A stretch of 64,000 nt of DNA from an uncultured Clostridia bacterium (GTDB lineage: Bacteria; Bacillota; Clostridia; TANB77; CAG-508), in assembly GCA_934129745.1 (NCBI GenBank), contig CAKOWZ010000001.1:248001-312000 (forward strand). The letters run 5' to 3'. The notes below the pieces were generated by a model. The model was not told the origin of the DNA and made no database searches. It saw only the letters and a program-made list of their open reading frames with translations. Numbering within the stretch: position 1 is the stretch's first letter; the number at the start of each line of letters is the position of its first letter. The position numbers and the translations under genes were made by a program. Of this stretch, positions 43,601 through 53,568 are shown piece after piece.

Positions 43601-44560
43601 ATGAGTAAAACAATTTTAAAATGTGAAAATCTCAACAAATTTATTAAGAAAAAACAAATTTTAGATAATGTTTCATTTGAATTAAATGAAGGTGAAATCT
43701 TAGGGTTTATAGGTCCAAATGGTGCTGGAAAAACTACTACAATTAAGTTGATATTAGGGCTTCAAAGTATATCTAGTGGAACAGTACAAATTAATGGATT
43801 TGATGTTCAAAAAGATTTTGTTAAAGCAATAGAAAAAGTTGGAGCTATTGTAGAAAATCCAGATTTTTATATGTATTTATCAGGAAGAAAAAATCTGGAA
43901 TTAGTTGCTAATATGTATGAAAATATTGATAAATCAAGAATAGATGAAGTTTCAAAACTTGTGGGATTAGAAAATAGAATAAATGATAAGGTTTCTAAAT
44001 ATTCTTTAGGAATGAGACAAAGATTAGGAATTGCTCAAGCAATTTTAAATAAACCAGATTTATTAATTTTAGATGAGCCAACAAATGGATTAGACCCAGA
44101 GGGAATTAAAGAATTAAGGGAGTTTTTAGTTAAACTTGCACAAGAAGAACATATGGCAATTTTTATATCAAGCCATAATTTAGCTGAACTTGAGAGCTTT
44201 TGTAATAAAGTTTGTATTATTAAAAATGGTAAAGTTATTGAAACAGCTACAATAGATGAATTAAAAAATGAAACAATTGATGAAAAAAATGTTTATGATG
44301 TTGAGGTTGATGAAACAGAAAATGTAAAAAATGTTTTACAAAATAAAGAAAAAAATAATTTATTAAATATTGATTTAGATAAATTAGAAGTTCAGATTAT
44401 AAATAAAAATTATTTTAAATTAATAATTAATAAACAAAATGTACCAGATATTATTGAATTACTTATACATAATAATATAAAAATATATCAAGTTAAAGAA
44501 GAAAAAATTTCATTAGAAGATGCATTTTTGAAAAGAACAGGGGGTAATGTAATTGGGTAA
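43601..44560 (+). CDS. ABC transporter ATP-binding protein
   Basis: A 319-residue ABC ATPase of the bacitracin/antimicrobial-export or ABC-2 type. Walker A GPNGAGKTTTIKL, Q-loop region, signature YSLGMRQRLGIAQAIL, Walker B LLILDEPTNGLDPEG and H-loop SSHNLAELE are all intact. A C-terminal extension (about 225-319) is typical of ABC-2 partners. The permease gene starts 8 bases before this stop, so they are translationally coupled. The substrate is unknown. Confidence 0.93.
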   Translation: MSKTILKCENLNKFIKKKQILDNVSFELNEGEILGFIGPNGAGKTTTIKLILGLQSISSGTVQINGFDVQKDFVKAIEKVGAIVENPDFYMYLSGRKNLELVANMYENIDKSRIDEVSKLVGLENRINDKVSKYSLGMRQRLGIAQAILNKPDLLILDEPTNGLDPEGIKELREFLVKLAQEEHMAIFISSHNLAELESFCNKVCIIKNGKVIETATIDELKNETIDEKNVYDVEVDETENVKNVLQNKEKNNLLNIDLDKLEVQIINKNYFKLIINKQNVPDIIELLIHNNIKIYQVKEEKISLEDAFLKRTGGNVIG

Positions 44561-46013
44561 TTTAATAAAAAATGAATTAATAAAAATATTTAGAAAAAAG
44601 AGTACATATATTATTTTAATTATATTTTTTCTTTTTACAATATTAACAAATATTATTTATAAAGTTATGGATAAATTAGAAGTAACAGTTGATTATAATT
44701 TATCAGATGAATATATAGAATATGTAAAAGAAGATATAAAAAACCTAAATCCACAAGATAATAGACAAGAATATATTCAAGCAAAAACAGAAATTGATAT
44801 GTATGAATTATACAAAAAATATGATTCTGATTCATGGCAAGCATATATTATTAAAAGAGATTTTTATAATTATATATATAATGTAAATGTTTATAAATAT
44901 GGCTCTGAAACAGATAAATCAGAATTAACACAAAATCCTGAACAGATTTTAAATAATCAGATAGAAAAATTAAATCAAAGTGATTGGAGAAAATATGTAA
45001 AAGAAGATATTGAAGAATTAGAAAAAAAAGTGGAAATGTTAAAACAATCAAAATCAGAATTACCAGCTGATTCATCAGAAATTAGACAAATAAATGATGA
45101 AATTAAAAATTTAGAATTACAACTTGAATTAAATCATTTAAGACTTGATAAAGATATTCCTTATGGTAATGATTATTTAAATCAAGCAATTGAAGTAAGA
45201 AGAAATTCTTTTGTAATTGATTATGATTCAGATGAGCAAGATATGAAATATCGAGATAGAGTTACAAGACAACAAGAAATTGATCAAAATGAAAAGGCAA
45301 AATATATTATTGAAAATAAGCAAGATATAAATAATACTGCAAATGCAAGAGGAATTTTATTAAATGTTTTTGACGAATTTTCAATTTTCATAATTATATT
45401 TATTGTAATGATTGCAGGAGGAATGATTAGTTCTGAAATGGAAAAAGGAACTATTAAAATGCTTTTAGTAAAACCACATACTCGTACTAAAATTTTGGTT
45501 TCAAAATATATTGTTTCTATATTAATGTGTGTGTTTATATTAGTAGTATCAGTCGTTTTTGAGGTTTTAGTTGGTGGAATTATGTTTGGATTTGATTCAT
45601 TATCAATTCCTGGTGTTGTATATAATTTTAATACAAATTCAATTCAAACAATGAATTTATTTGCATATATAGCATTAATTGGATTAAATAAATTGCCAAT
45701 GTATTTACTTCTTGCTACTGTTGCATTTACTGCTAGTGTATTATTTGGAAATACAGTTGTTGCAGTTGTTTTACCTGTGTTAGGAAATATAGGTAGTGCA
45801 ATTGTTAATCAACTTGCTGTTACTTTTTCTATTAAACAATTGGCTATTTATCCAACATTAAATTGGGATTTTACTCAGTTTTTATTTGGAAGTTTGCCAA
45901 CATATGAGTTTACTAATAAAGGTTTTGCAACAATAGTGTGTTTAATTTATTGGATTATTATGATAATAATATCATGGTGTGTATTTAGAAAAAAAGAAAT
46001 TAAGAATATATAA
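44553..46013 (+). CDS. ABC-2 type transporter permease
   Basis: A 486-residue membrane partner of the ATPase at 43601. One membrane span near the N-terminus (about 15-35) is followed by a large extracytoplasmic coiled-coil-like domain (about 45-265, ELEKKVEMLKQSKSELPAD) and then five hydrophobic spans (about 275-480) including AGGMISSEMEKGTIKMLLVKP, the ABC-2 hallmark. It starts with TTG after GGGGGTAATG. The big charged outer loop suggests substrate or peptide sensing, as in lantibiotic-type exporters; this is inference. Confidence 0.85.
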   Translation: MGNLIKNELIKIFRKKSTYIILIIFFLFTILTNIIYKVMDKLEVTVDYNLSDEYIEYVKEDIKNLNPQDNRQEYIQAKTEIDMYELYKKYDSDSWQAYIIKRDFYNYIYNVNVYKYGSETDKSELTQNPEQILNNQIEKLNQSDWRKYVKEDIEELEKKVEMLKQSKSELPADSSEIRQINDEIKNLELQLELNHLRLDKDIPYGNDYLNQAIEVRRNSFVIDYDSDEQDMKYRDRVTRQQEIDQNEKAKYIIENKQDINNTANARGILLNVFDEFSIFIIIFIVMIAGGMISSEMEKGTIKMLLVKPHTRTKILVSKYIVSILMCVFILVVSVVFEVLVGGIMFGFDSLSIPGVVYNFNTNSIQTMNLFAYIALIGLNKLPMYLLLATVAFTASVLFGNTVVAVVLPVLGNIGSAIVNQLAVTFSIKQLAIYPTLNWDFTQFLFGSLPTYEFTNKGFATIVCLIYWIIMIIISWCVFRKKEIKNI

Positions 46014-46132
46014 AATATTTGGAGACAGGGCAAAATTGCTTTGTCTCTAAATGTTTTATTTAGTACACATATTTTGATTCTATCTTGCATATATATTAAT
46101 ATATAGAAAACACACAAAGGAGGACAATAAAT

Positions 46133-48829
46133 ATGTGGCAGTCATTAAATTTAAGTGAAGTAAAGCACAAATTGAAAACAAACTTCCAATATGGGCTTAC
46201 AAATGATGAAATTGGTAAAAGGTTTCAAGAATATGGAGAAAATAAGTTAGAGGACAAGCCGAGGGAGAGCTTGTTTATAAGATTTTTTAAACAATTTAAT
46301 GATTTTATGATTATTATCTTAATAGTAGCATCTGCAGTTTCTGCAATTATTGAGAAAGTTCAGGGTTCTAATGATTATTTGGATTCTATAATAATCATTG
46401 GAATTGTGGTTTTTAATGCTATTATGGGAATTGTTCAGGAAACAAAAGCAGAGAGATCTTTGGAGGCTTTGAAAAAGATGACTGCTCCTGTAGTTAAGGT
46501 TAGAAGAGAAGGGAGAGTTCGACAAATTGAAAGTTGTAAACTTGTTCCTGGAGATATTGTTATTTTAGAAGCAGGAAATTTTGTACCTGCTGATTGCAGG
46601 TTGATTAGTAGTGTTAATTTAAAAGCAGAGGAATCTTGTTTAACTGGGGAAACTGTTCCAATTGAAAAAAATGCATCTACAATTATTAATGAAAGAGCTG
46701 GAATTGGTGATTGTTTTAATATGGTGTTTGCAACAACTGTTATTGTAAATGGTCATGGTGAAGGTGTTGTTACTGAAACTGGTATGAATACTAAGGTTGG
46801 AAAAATTGCAAAATTGATTATTAATAATGAATCACCTGAAACACCTATACAAAGAAAATTAGGTGAGGTTGGAAAAACTCTTGGACTTGCTTGTTTAGGA
46901 ATATGTGCTTTAATATTTTTTATTGGTATTATAAAGAAAATTCCACCAATAGAAATGTTTATGACATCTGTTGGACTTGCTGTTGCAGCAATTCCTGAAG
47001 GACTTCCAGCAATTGTTACAATTGTCCTTTCAATTGGTGTTACAAAAATGGCTAAGAAAAATAGTATTATTAGAAAATTGCCTGCTGTTGAAACATTAGG
47101 AAGTAGTTCTGTTATTTGTTCTGATAAAACAGGAACTTTAACACAAAATAAAATGCAGGTTGTTCAGGTTATGACTCCTAATATACACCAAATTGCAAGC
47201 ACACCAAATTTAACAGCAAAATATCAAATAACTCCTGAAATTTCACAGGTTTTAGAATTAGCAACAATGTGTACAGATGTTGAAATTTCATATGATGATG
47301 GTAAAACAAGCATTTCAGGTGATCCAACAGAAATTGCAATTGTGGAAGAATGTAATAAAATTGGAAAAACAAAGAAAAGTTTGTATAATCAATTTGAAAG
47401 AATAAATGATATACCATTTGATTCATCAAGAAAAATGATGACAACAATACATAAATTTGGAAATAAATATAGAATTATTACAAAAGGAGCTCCAGATGTT
47501 TTATTAAAAAAATGTAATAAATTTTATTCTGAAAATAATATTTCAAGTTTGGGAATTTCAACAATTAAATTAATAGAACAGCAAAATGAAAAAATGGCTG
47601 AAAGTGCTTTAAGAGTTATAGGTGTTGCATATAAAGATGTAGATATTTTACCATCAAAAATTCAAACTAATTATATAGAAAATGACCTTGTTTTTGCAGG
47701 TTTAATAGGTATGATTGACCCTCCAAGAGAAGGTGTTAAAGATGCTATTGAGACATGTAGAAAAGCTGGAATTAAAACTGTAATGATTACAGGTGATCAT
47801 ATTGTAACAGCAAATGCAATTGCATCAGAACTTGGAATATTAAGAAAAAATGAATTATCAATAACAGGAGCTGAGCTTGATAGATTACCTAAAAATGAAT
47901 TTCAAAAAAATATTATGAAATATTCAGTATTTGCAAGAGTTACACCAGAGCATAAAGTTCAAATTGTAAATGCATTTCAGAAAACAGGTGCAGTTGTTGC
48001 AATGACAGGAGATGGGGTAAATGATGCACCTGCTCTTAAAAATGCTGATATAGGGATTGCAATGGGATTAAATGGTACAGATGTTGCAAAAAATGCTGCA
48101 GATATGGTTCTTACAGATGATAATTTTGTAACAATTGTTGAGGCTGTGAAATATGGAAGAACAATTTTTAATAATATTAGAAAAGCTATTCATTTTTTAA
48201 TAGCAACAAATGTAGGGGAAATTGTTACAATTTTCTTGGGATTGGTTATTGGAATGAAATCACCTTTACTTGCAATTCAGTTATTATGGATAAATTTAAT
48301 TACAGATTCATTACCAGCAATTGCATTAGGATTGGAAAATCCTGAAAAAAATATAATGCTTGAAAAACCACGAGATGCTAAGAAAAGTATTTTTGCTGAT
48401 GGATTATGGGGAAAAATTATTGTTGAAGGTGCAATGATAGGAATTTTGAATTTATTGGCTTTTAATATTGGAACAAAGTTTTATGGAATTGAGGTTGGAA
48501 GAACAATGGCTTTTGTTTCTTTGGGATTATTAGAATTAGTTCATAGTTTTAATATTAGAACAGATGAATCAATTTTTTCGGTTGGTGTTTTTCAAAATAA
48601 ATATTTAGTGTGGGCTTTTTTAGGAGGGGCTTTTTTACAAACAGTTGTGGTTATAGTTCCTCAGTTTGCGGAAATATTTGGATTGGTTAATTTGACAGGA
48701 AAACAATGGTTGTTTACAACATTGATTTCTATTGCTCCTGTTGGATTGATGGAGATACAGAAGGTTGTAAATCAGTTTAGATTTGGAAAGGTTGTTGAAA
48801 ATCCTAAAAGAGCAACTAAGGTTGCGTGA
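46133..48829 (+). CDS. P-type calcium-transporting ATPase (type IIA)
   Basis: An 898-residue cation pump. It has the N-terminal cation-ATPase domain, the actuator TGES-like loop (CLTGETVPIEK), AAIPEGLPAIVTIVLSIGV in the fourth membrane span (PEGLP, typical for Ca2+ pumps), the phosphorylation site CSDKTGTLTQNKM, TGDHIVTANAIA, the hinge MTGDGVNDAPALKNADIG, and a C-terminal cation domain with NLITDSLPAIALG. It probably exports Ca2+ and keeps cytosolic Ca2+ low. AAAGGAGG precedes the ATG. A single gene. Confidence 0.93.
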   Translation: MWQSLNLSEVKHKLKTNFQYGLTNDEIGKRFQEYGENKLEDKPRESLFIRFFKQFNDFMIIILIVASAVSAIIEKVQGSNDYLDSIIIIGIVVFNAIMGIVQETKAERSLEALKKMTAPVVKVRREGRVRQIESCKLVPGDIVILEAGNFVPADCRLISSVNLKAEESCLTGETVPIEKNASTIINERAGIGDCFNMVFATTVIVNGHGEGVVTETGMNTKVGKIAKLIINNESPETPIQRKLGEVGKTLGLACLGICALIFFIGIIKKIPPIEMFMTSVGLAVAAIPEGLPAIVTIVLSIGVTKMAKKNSIIRKLPAVETLGSSSVICSDKTGTLTQNKMQVVQVMTPNIHQIASTPNLTAKYQITPEISQVLELATMCTDVEISYDDGKTSISGDPTEIAIVEECNKIGKTKKSLYNQFERINDIPFDSSRKMMTTIHKFGNKYRIITKGAPDVLLKKCNKFYSENNISSLGISTIKLIEQQNEKMAESALRVIGVAYKDVDILPSKIQTNYIENDLVFAGLIGMIDPPREGVKDAIETCRKAGIKTVMITGDHIVTANAIASELGILRKNELSITGAELDRLPKNEFQKNIMKYSVFARVTPEHKVQIVNAFQKTGAVVAMTGDGVNDAPALKNADIGIAMGLNGTDVAKNAADMVLTDDNFVTIVEAVKYGRTIFNNIRKAIHFLIATNVGEIVTIFLGLVIGMKSPLLAIQLLWINLITDSLPAIALGLENPEKNIMLEKPRDAKKSIFADGLWGKIIVEGAMIGILNLLAFNIGTKFYGIEVGRTMAFVSLGLLELVHSFNIRTDESIFSVGVFQNKYLVWAFLGGAFLQTVVVIVPQFAEIFGLVNLTGKQWLFTTLISIAPVGLMEIQKVVNQFRFGKVVENPKRATKVA

Positions 48830-48954
48830 TGTGTTGGATTTTGGAATATTTTGGTATAAGGATATTTTTGTATAATATTTGTGAATAATATTATTTGGGG
48901 ATGGAGTGATTTTGGTTTTAAATGTTTTTTTGTTCATAATTGTAAATTTGATAT

Positions 48955-49034
48955 GTCACAAATTGCGCATTTGAGCAGAATGGACGCGTCCCTAATTGTT
49001 CACCTGAGCAAAATGGACGCGTCCCCAATTGCAC
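48955..49034. repeat. Dispersed palindromic repeat, copy 4 (tandem)
   Basis: Two units, each with TGGACGCGTCCC followed by AATTG, separated by a TGTTCACCTGAGCA spacer; the left flank has AATTGCGCATTTGAGCA. It is intergenic between the P-ATPase and the acidic protein. Confidence 0.8.
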
Positions 49035-49127
49035 GCAGGGTTGAAAATTATGGAAAAATATAGTACAATTATAGTAGATATTGTTTTAATACATTAAGAT
49101 TAAAAATTAAAAGGAGGGTTTTGGTAT

Positions 49128-49928
49128 ATGGAAGATAATAAAAAAACTAAATTAAGGGAAAAAATGGAACAACAAAATAAAAATACAATTAATAAAGATG
49201 AACAAGAGCTTGCTGATATAATGAAAGATCCAAATAATATTATTGAGGTTATTGATGATCCTGAAATTGTTCGTAAAATGTCAAAAGGAATGAAAACACC
49301 AGAGTCTATTGCTATTGTTAGAGGTGATGATGGAAATCCAAGAGTAGTGGCTAATTATGGTGATAATGAATTTTCTGAGATTGAGAGTAGGGAAATAGAT
49401 AATAGTCCTGAAGAAGTTGGAAGGTTACGAAGAAATGAGGAAAGAGAGGAAGGGGCTGGTACTAAGGTCGTTTTAAAAGATCCATATAAAACAGAAATTA
49501 GTGTTCATATAAATGGATATGGTGAACAAGAGGCTAGTGTTATTGAAGATTTGGGAAATGATGGAAGTAATGAGGCAATATCTTTAAGTAATATAACACC
49601 ACAGGAACAAGAGCTTTTGTATGAAAAATATGGAACAGGAACTTTGGTTTCTGAAAAAGAAAAGTTAATGTCTAAAGGTGAAATCGAGTCTAGACTTGCT
49701 GATGAACCACAATCTATTCGTGATGAAGTTGGGGCTGATATTGATGAAATGCCGAAAAATCCTACTGTGAAGGAATTTGAGGAAACTGTTGAGATGGAGA
49801 AGGAAAAACAGGAGGATATTGAGGAAAAAGAATTAGAGGAAAAAGAAGAAAAAAATGATGAAGAAGAGATTGAAGAAAATAATGAGAGATATCTTGGAGA
49901 TGGCGGTCCTAGAGGGTTTAGACATTAA
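49128..49928 (+). CDS. Acidic, low-complexity cytoplasmic protein of unknown function
   Basis: A 266-residue protein without membrane spans or signal peptide. The N-terminal third is mixed charge (DPEIVRKMSKGMKTPESIAI), the middle has SVHINGYGEQEASV and ITPQEQELLYEKYG, and the last 60 residues are a Glu/Lys-rich coiled-coil-like stretch ending YLGDGGPRGFRH. I do not recognise it. AAGGAGGG precedes the ATG and a terminator follows, so it is monocistronic. Confidence 0.65.
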   Translation: MEDNKKTKLREKMEQQNKNTINKDEQELADIMKDPNNIIEVIDDPEIVRKMSKGMKTPESIAIVRGDDGNPRVVANYGDNEFSEIESREIDNSPEEVGRLRRNEEREEGAGTKVVLKDPYKTEISVHINGYGEQEASVIEDLGNDGSNEAISLSNITPQEQELLYEKYGTGTLVSEKEKLMSKGEIESRLADEPQSIRDEVGADIDEMPKNPTVKEFEETVEMEKEKQEDIEEKELEEKEEKNDEEEIEENNERYLGDGGPRGFRH

Positions 49929-49987
49929 ATTTTGGAAATTTGAATTGTGAAATTTTGATTTAAAGATGAATTTAAATATGAAATAAA

Positions 49988-50027
49988 GGAAAAACTGATT
50001 ATATAATGAGTATAATCAGTTTTTTCT
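49988..50027 (+). terminator. Terminator after the acidic protein gene
   Basis: AAAACTGATTATA pairs with TATAATCAGTTTT followed by T residues. Confidence 0.85.
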
Positions 50028-50366
50028 TTTGTTTATTTTTGAATGTGAAAAATATTTTCTAAAGATGCTATTCTGAAAGTATTAAAAAATATTATTTAAA
50101 AATGTCATTCAAAAAGTAATAAAAATATTCATGATAATGACCACTAAAAAGAACACATAACATATATATAAAAAAGTGCTCAAAAGTAGACAACAAAAGA
50201 GCTTACTATTTACTTGAAATTATGCAAAAAGTTTAAACTAAAAGTTTCCAAAAATGTGCATAATAAAAAAATACGAAAAAATACAAAAAAATGTTGAAAT
50301 TAATAATAAGTTGTTATAAAATGAGTTTAGATGTATTTCAAAAGATAAATTAAGGGGGAGTGTAAA
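50028..50366. other. Upstream region of the polysaccharide operon
   Basis: About 340 bases of A/T-rich DNA with no ORF. A loose TTGAAA (50294) and TATAAA (50315) pair with a short spacer may be the operon promoter. A diffuse GAGCTTACT/AGTAG pattern is seen but no convincing riboswitch or repeat. Confidence 0.4.
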
Positions 50367-51053
50367 ATGAGTTCATTAGAGAAAGCAATAGATAATGAAC
50401 AATTAGTTGTAACTCAAATAGATGAATGTGTAGAAAAGAGTAAAGTAAAAGTGTATGATTTTGTTAAAAGAATAATAGATATAATTATTGGAGTAATAGG
50501 ATTAGTAATATGTTTACCAATTTTTGTAATAATAGGAATTATTATAAAAATTGATTCAAAAGGTCCTATATTTTTCAAACATAAAAGGATTGGTAAACAT
50601 GGTAAAAAAATAGAAATATACAAATTTAGAACAATGATGGATAATGCTGAAGAAGCAATGAAAAATTTTACTGAAGAACAGAAAAAAGAATTTGCTGAAA
50701 ATTTTAAATTAGAAAATGATCCGAGAGTAACTAGAGTTGGTAAGATTTTGAGAAAAACTTCTTTAGATGAATTACCTCAAATTATAAATATATTAAAAGG
50801 TGAAATGTCTATAATAGGACCAAGACCTATTGTTAAAAGTGAATTAGAAAAATATGGAAACAATCAGGGAAAATTCTTAAGTGTTGCACCTGGATTAACA
50901 GGATATTGGGCTGCTAATGGTAGAAGTGATGTATCTTATGAAGAAAGAATGGCTTTGGAATTATATTATGTTGAAAATAGAAGTTTGATTTTGGATTTGA
51001 AGATATTTTTTAAGACAATATTATCTGTGTTAAAAGGTAGAGGAGCAAGATAA
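50367..51053 (+). CDS. Undecaprenyl-phosphate sugar-1-phosphate transferase (initiating transferase)
   Basis: A 228-residue WbaP/WcaJ-type small phosphoglycosyltransferase that loads the first sugar-phosphate onto undecaprenyl phosphate. One re-entrant membrane helix (about 32-58) is followed by FKHKRIGKHGKKIEIYKFRTM and LRKTSLDELPQIINILKGEMSIIGPRP, with the catalytic Asp-Glu in SLDELPQ. It is the first gene of the polysaccharide operon, with GGGGGAG before the ATG. The sugar is not predictable from this sequence alone. Confidence 0.93.
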   Translation: MSSLEKAIDNEQLVVTQIDECVEKSKVKVYDFVKRIIDIIIGVIGLVICLPIFVIIGIIIKIDSKGPIFFKHKRIGKHGKKIEIYKFRTMMDNAEEAMKNFTEEQKKEFAENFKLENDPRVTRVGKILRKTSLDELPQIINILKGEMSIIGPRPIVKSELEKYGNNQGKFLSVAPGLTGYWAANGRSDVSYEERMALELYYVENRSLILDLKIFFKTILSVLKGRGAR

Positions 51054-51101
51054 AGAATACAAAGTTATATAATATACTAATAATTAATCAAGGAGAAAAA
51101 A

Positions 51102-51962
51102 ATGAAAATTTTAATAACAGGAGCTAAAGGAATGTTAGCAAAAGCAGTAATTAATCAATTCAAAGATAATAATGAATTGATACTTACTGATGTTTCAGAA
51201 TTAGATATAACAGATGAAAAAAGTACAAACGAATTTATAACAAAGGTAAAACCAAAATATATAATAAATTGTGCTGCATATACTGCTGTTGATAAAGCAG
51301 AGGAAGAGGTAGAACTTGCTGAAAAAGTTAATTCAATTGGACCTAAAAATTTGGCTATTGCAGCAAGGAAAAATGAGGCAACTTTAATACATATAAGTAC
51401 TGATTATGTATTTAATGGAGAATTAGATATATCAAAATCATATATAGAAAATGATGAAATTGCACCAGTTACAGTATATGGAAAAACAAAAGCTGAAGGT
51501 GAAAAAAATATAATAGAAAATTGTGATAAATATTATATATTAAGAACAGCATGGTTGTATGGTGATGGTAATAATTTTGTTAGAACAATGATTAAATTAG
51601 GAAAAGAAAAAAATGAAGTAAATGTTGTAAATGACCAACATGGAAGTCCAACTTATACAGTGGATTTAGCTAGCATTATAAATCAAGTAATAGAAAAAAA
51701 AATACCATATGGTATTTATCATTCAACAAATTTAGGATTTACAACATGGTATGATTTTACTAAAAAAATATATGAAATTGCAAACATAAATTGTAAAGTA
51801 AATCCAGTTACATCAGAGGAATTTATAAGACCTGCAAAAAGACCTAAAAATTCAAAAATGTCAAAGGAAAAATTACTTACAAATAATGTAATTATACCAG
51901 AATATGAAGATGCTTTAAAAAGATATATAATTGCAGAAAAAGATACAGGAATGGAGAACTGA
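51102..51962 (+). CDS. rfbD: dTDP-4-dehydrorhamnose reductase
   Basis: Last step of dTDP-L-rhamnose synthesis, reducing dTDP-4-keto-L-rhamnose. The 286-residue short-chain dehydrogenase fold has ITGAKGMLAKAVINQ for NAD(P)H, NCAAYTAVDKAEEE, HISTDYVFNG, YGKTKAEGE (Tyr-Lys pair) and RTAWLYGDGNNFVRTM. It overlaps no neighbour; rfbA starts 2 bases after its stop. With rfbA, rfbC and rfbB it makes a complete pathway. Confidence 0.95.
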   Translation: MKILITGAKGMLAKAVINQFKDNNELILTDVSELDITDEKSTNEFITKVKPKYIINCAAYTAVDKAEEEVELAEKVNSIGPKNLAIAARKNEATLIHISTDYVFNGELDISKSYIENDEIAPVTVYGKTKAEGEKNIIENCDKYYILRTAWLYGDGNNFVRTMIKLGKEKNEVNVVNDQHGSPTYTVDLASIINQVIEKKIPYGIYHSTNLGFTTWYDFTKKIYEIANINCKVNPVTSEEFIRPAKRPKNSKMSKEKLLTNNVIIPEYEDALKRYIIAEKDTGMEN

Positions 51963-51964
51963 AA

Positions 51965-52855
51965 ATGAAAAAAAGAAAAGGAATAATTTTAGCAGGGGGA
52001 AGTGGAACAAGATTATATCCGTTGACACTTGCAATATCAAAACAAATAATGCCAGTATATGATAAACCAATGATATATTATCCTTTATCAGTATTAATGG
52101 AATCTAATATACAAGAAGTATTAATAATTTCTACACCAAGAGATATAAATATATTTAAAGAACTATTAGGTGATGGTTCACAATGGGGAATGAAATTTGA
52201 ATATATGATTCAAGAAAAACCAAATGGATTAGCAGAAGCATTTATTATTGGTGAAAAATTCATAGGTGAAGATAATGTCGCAATGATACTTGGAGATAAT
52301 ATGTTTTATGGAGAAAAATTATCAAAAGTTTTAAAAGCGGCAAATGAAAGAGAAAATGAGGCAACAATATTTGGATATTATGTAAAAGATCCAACTGCAT
52401 ATGGCGTTGTTGAGATAGATGGTGATGGACAGGCAATATCAATAGAAGAAAAACCTAGAATACCAAAATCAAATTATGCGGTTCCAGGTTTATATTTTTA
52501 TACAAATGAGGTAGTTGAAATAGCTAAAAATGTAAAACCATCAGAAAGAGGGGAGTTAGAAATAACTTCAATAAATGAAGAATATATGAAACAGAAAAAA
52601 TTAAAAGTTGAAAAATTAGGAAGAGGAATGACTTGGTTTGATACTGGAACACATGATGCATTATTAGAAACAGCTAGTTTTGTTCAAACAATACAAAAAA
52701 GGCAAGGTTTACAAATTAGTTGCCCAGAGGAAATTGCATATAAAAAAGGTTGGATAAATTCTGAAAAATTAAAAAGCCTTTCAAAAAAATATTTAAAAAC
52801 AGATTATGGTAAATATTTAAAGGATTTAGCAGAAAATAAATTTGGGGAAGAATAA
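51965..52855 (+). CDS. rfbA: Glucose-1-phosphate thymidylyltransferase
   Basis: Makes dTDP-glucose from dTTP and glucose 1-phosphate. The 296-residue protein has the nucleotidyltransferase loop GIILAGGSGTRLYPLTLAIS, KQIMPVYDKPMIYYPLS, LGDNMFYG, EKPRIPKSNYAVPGLYF and GMTWFDTGTHDALLE, all typical of RmlA. First enzyme of the dTDP-rhamnose pathway. Confidence 0.97.
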   Translation: MKKRKGIILAGGSGTRLYPLTLAISKQIMPVYDKPMIYYPLSVLMESNIQEVLIISTPRDINIFKELLGDGSQWGMKFEYMIQEKPNGLAEAFIIGEKFIGEDNVAMILGDNMFYGEKLSKVLKAANERENEATIFGYYVKDPTAYGVVEIDGDGQAISIEEKPRIPKSNYAVPGLYFYTNEVVEIAKNVKPSERGELEITSINEEYMKQKKLKVEKLGRGMTWFDTGTHDALLETASFVQTIQKRQGLQISCPEEIAYKKGWINSEKLKSLSKKYLKTDYGKYLKDLAENKFGEE

Positions 52856-52907
52856 TTTTTAATATATTTAAAAAATACAAATGAATTTAATTTTATGAAG
52901 GGAGAAT

Positions 52908-52934
52908 ATGTTAGAAAGTATTATTAACATATAA
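52908..52934 (+). CDS. Eight-codon leader ORF before rfbC
   Basis: ATG after GAAGGGAG encodes MLESIINI and stops with TAA. That stop overlaps AAGG, the only ribosome site for the rfbC ATG at 52942. It probably couples rfbC translation to the good upstream ribosome site, as for rodA. Confidence 0.4.
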   Translation: MLESIINI

Positions 52935-52941
52935 GGTGCAT

Positions 52942-53505
52942 ATGGGAAAGTTTAATAGAATTGATACAGAAATAGATGATGTTTGCATAATTGAGCCAAC
53001 AGTGTTTGGTGATAATAGAGGTTATTTTATGGAAACATATAGCAAAAAAGATTTTGAAGAAATTGGAATAAAGGAAGAATTTGTTCAAGATAATCAATCA
53101 AAATCAAAAAAAGGAGTTTTAAGAGGTTTACATTTTCAAATTGAAAATACTCAAGGGAAAATAGTGAGAGTGATAAAAGGAAATGTATTTGATGTTGCTG
53201 TAGATTTAAGAAGAAATAGTAAAACATTTGGAAAATGGGTAGGTATTGAATTATCTGAAGATAATAAAAAAATGTTGTATATACCACCATATTTTGCACA
53301 TGGATTTTTAGTGTTGTCTGATGAAGCAGAATTTACTTATAAATGTACAGATATATATAATCATTCAGCAGAATCAGGAATAATGTATAATGATTCTGAT
53401 ATAAAAATTGAATGGCCAAAAGTCGATTGTGATATTATTACTTCTGAAAAAGATGGAAAATGGCAAACTTTTGAGCAATTTGAAAATGGAAATATATGGA
53501 GATAA
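52942..53505 (+). CDS. rfbC: dTDP-4-dehydrorhamnose 3,5-epimerase
   Basis: Converts dTDP-4-keto-6-deoxyglucose to the L-rhamno form. The 187-residue cupin has GYFMETYSKKDFEE, FVQDNQSKSKKGVLRGLHFQ (catalytic His in RGLHFQ), GNVFDVAVDLRRNSKTFGKW and YIPPYFAHGF. ATG 52942 is preferred to GTG 52936 because AAGG lies at 52933-52936. Confidence 0.95.
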   Translation: MGKFNRIDTEIDDVCIIEPTVFGDNRGYFMETYSKKDFEEIGIKEEFVQDNQSKSKKGVLRGLHFQIENTQGKIVRVIKGNVFDVAVDLRRNSKTFGKWVGIELSEDNKKMLYIPPYFAHGFLVLSDEAEFTYKCTDIYNHSAESGIMYNDSDIKIEWPKVDCDIITSEKDGKWQTFEQFENGNIWR

Positions 53506-53568
53506 AAAATGATTAAAAAATACATATTTTTTAATGATAAATGTTTTTAGGAAGGAATGAAATGAAAA

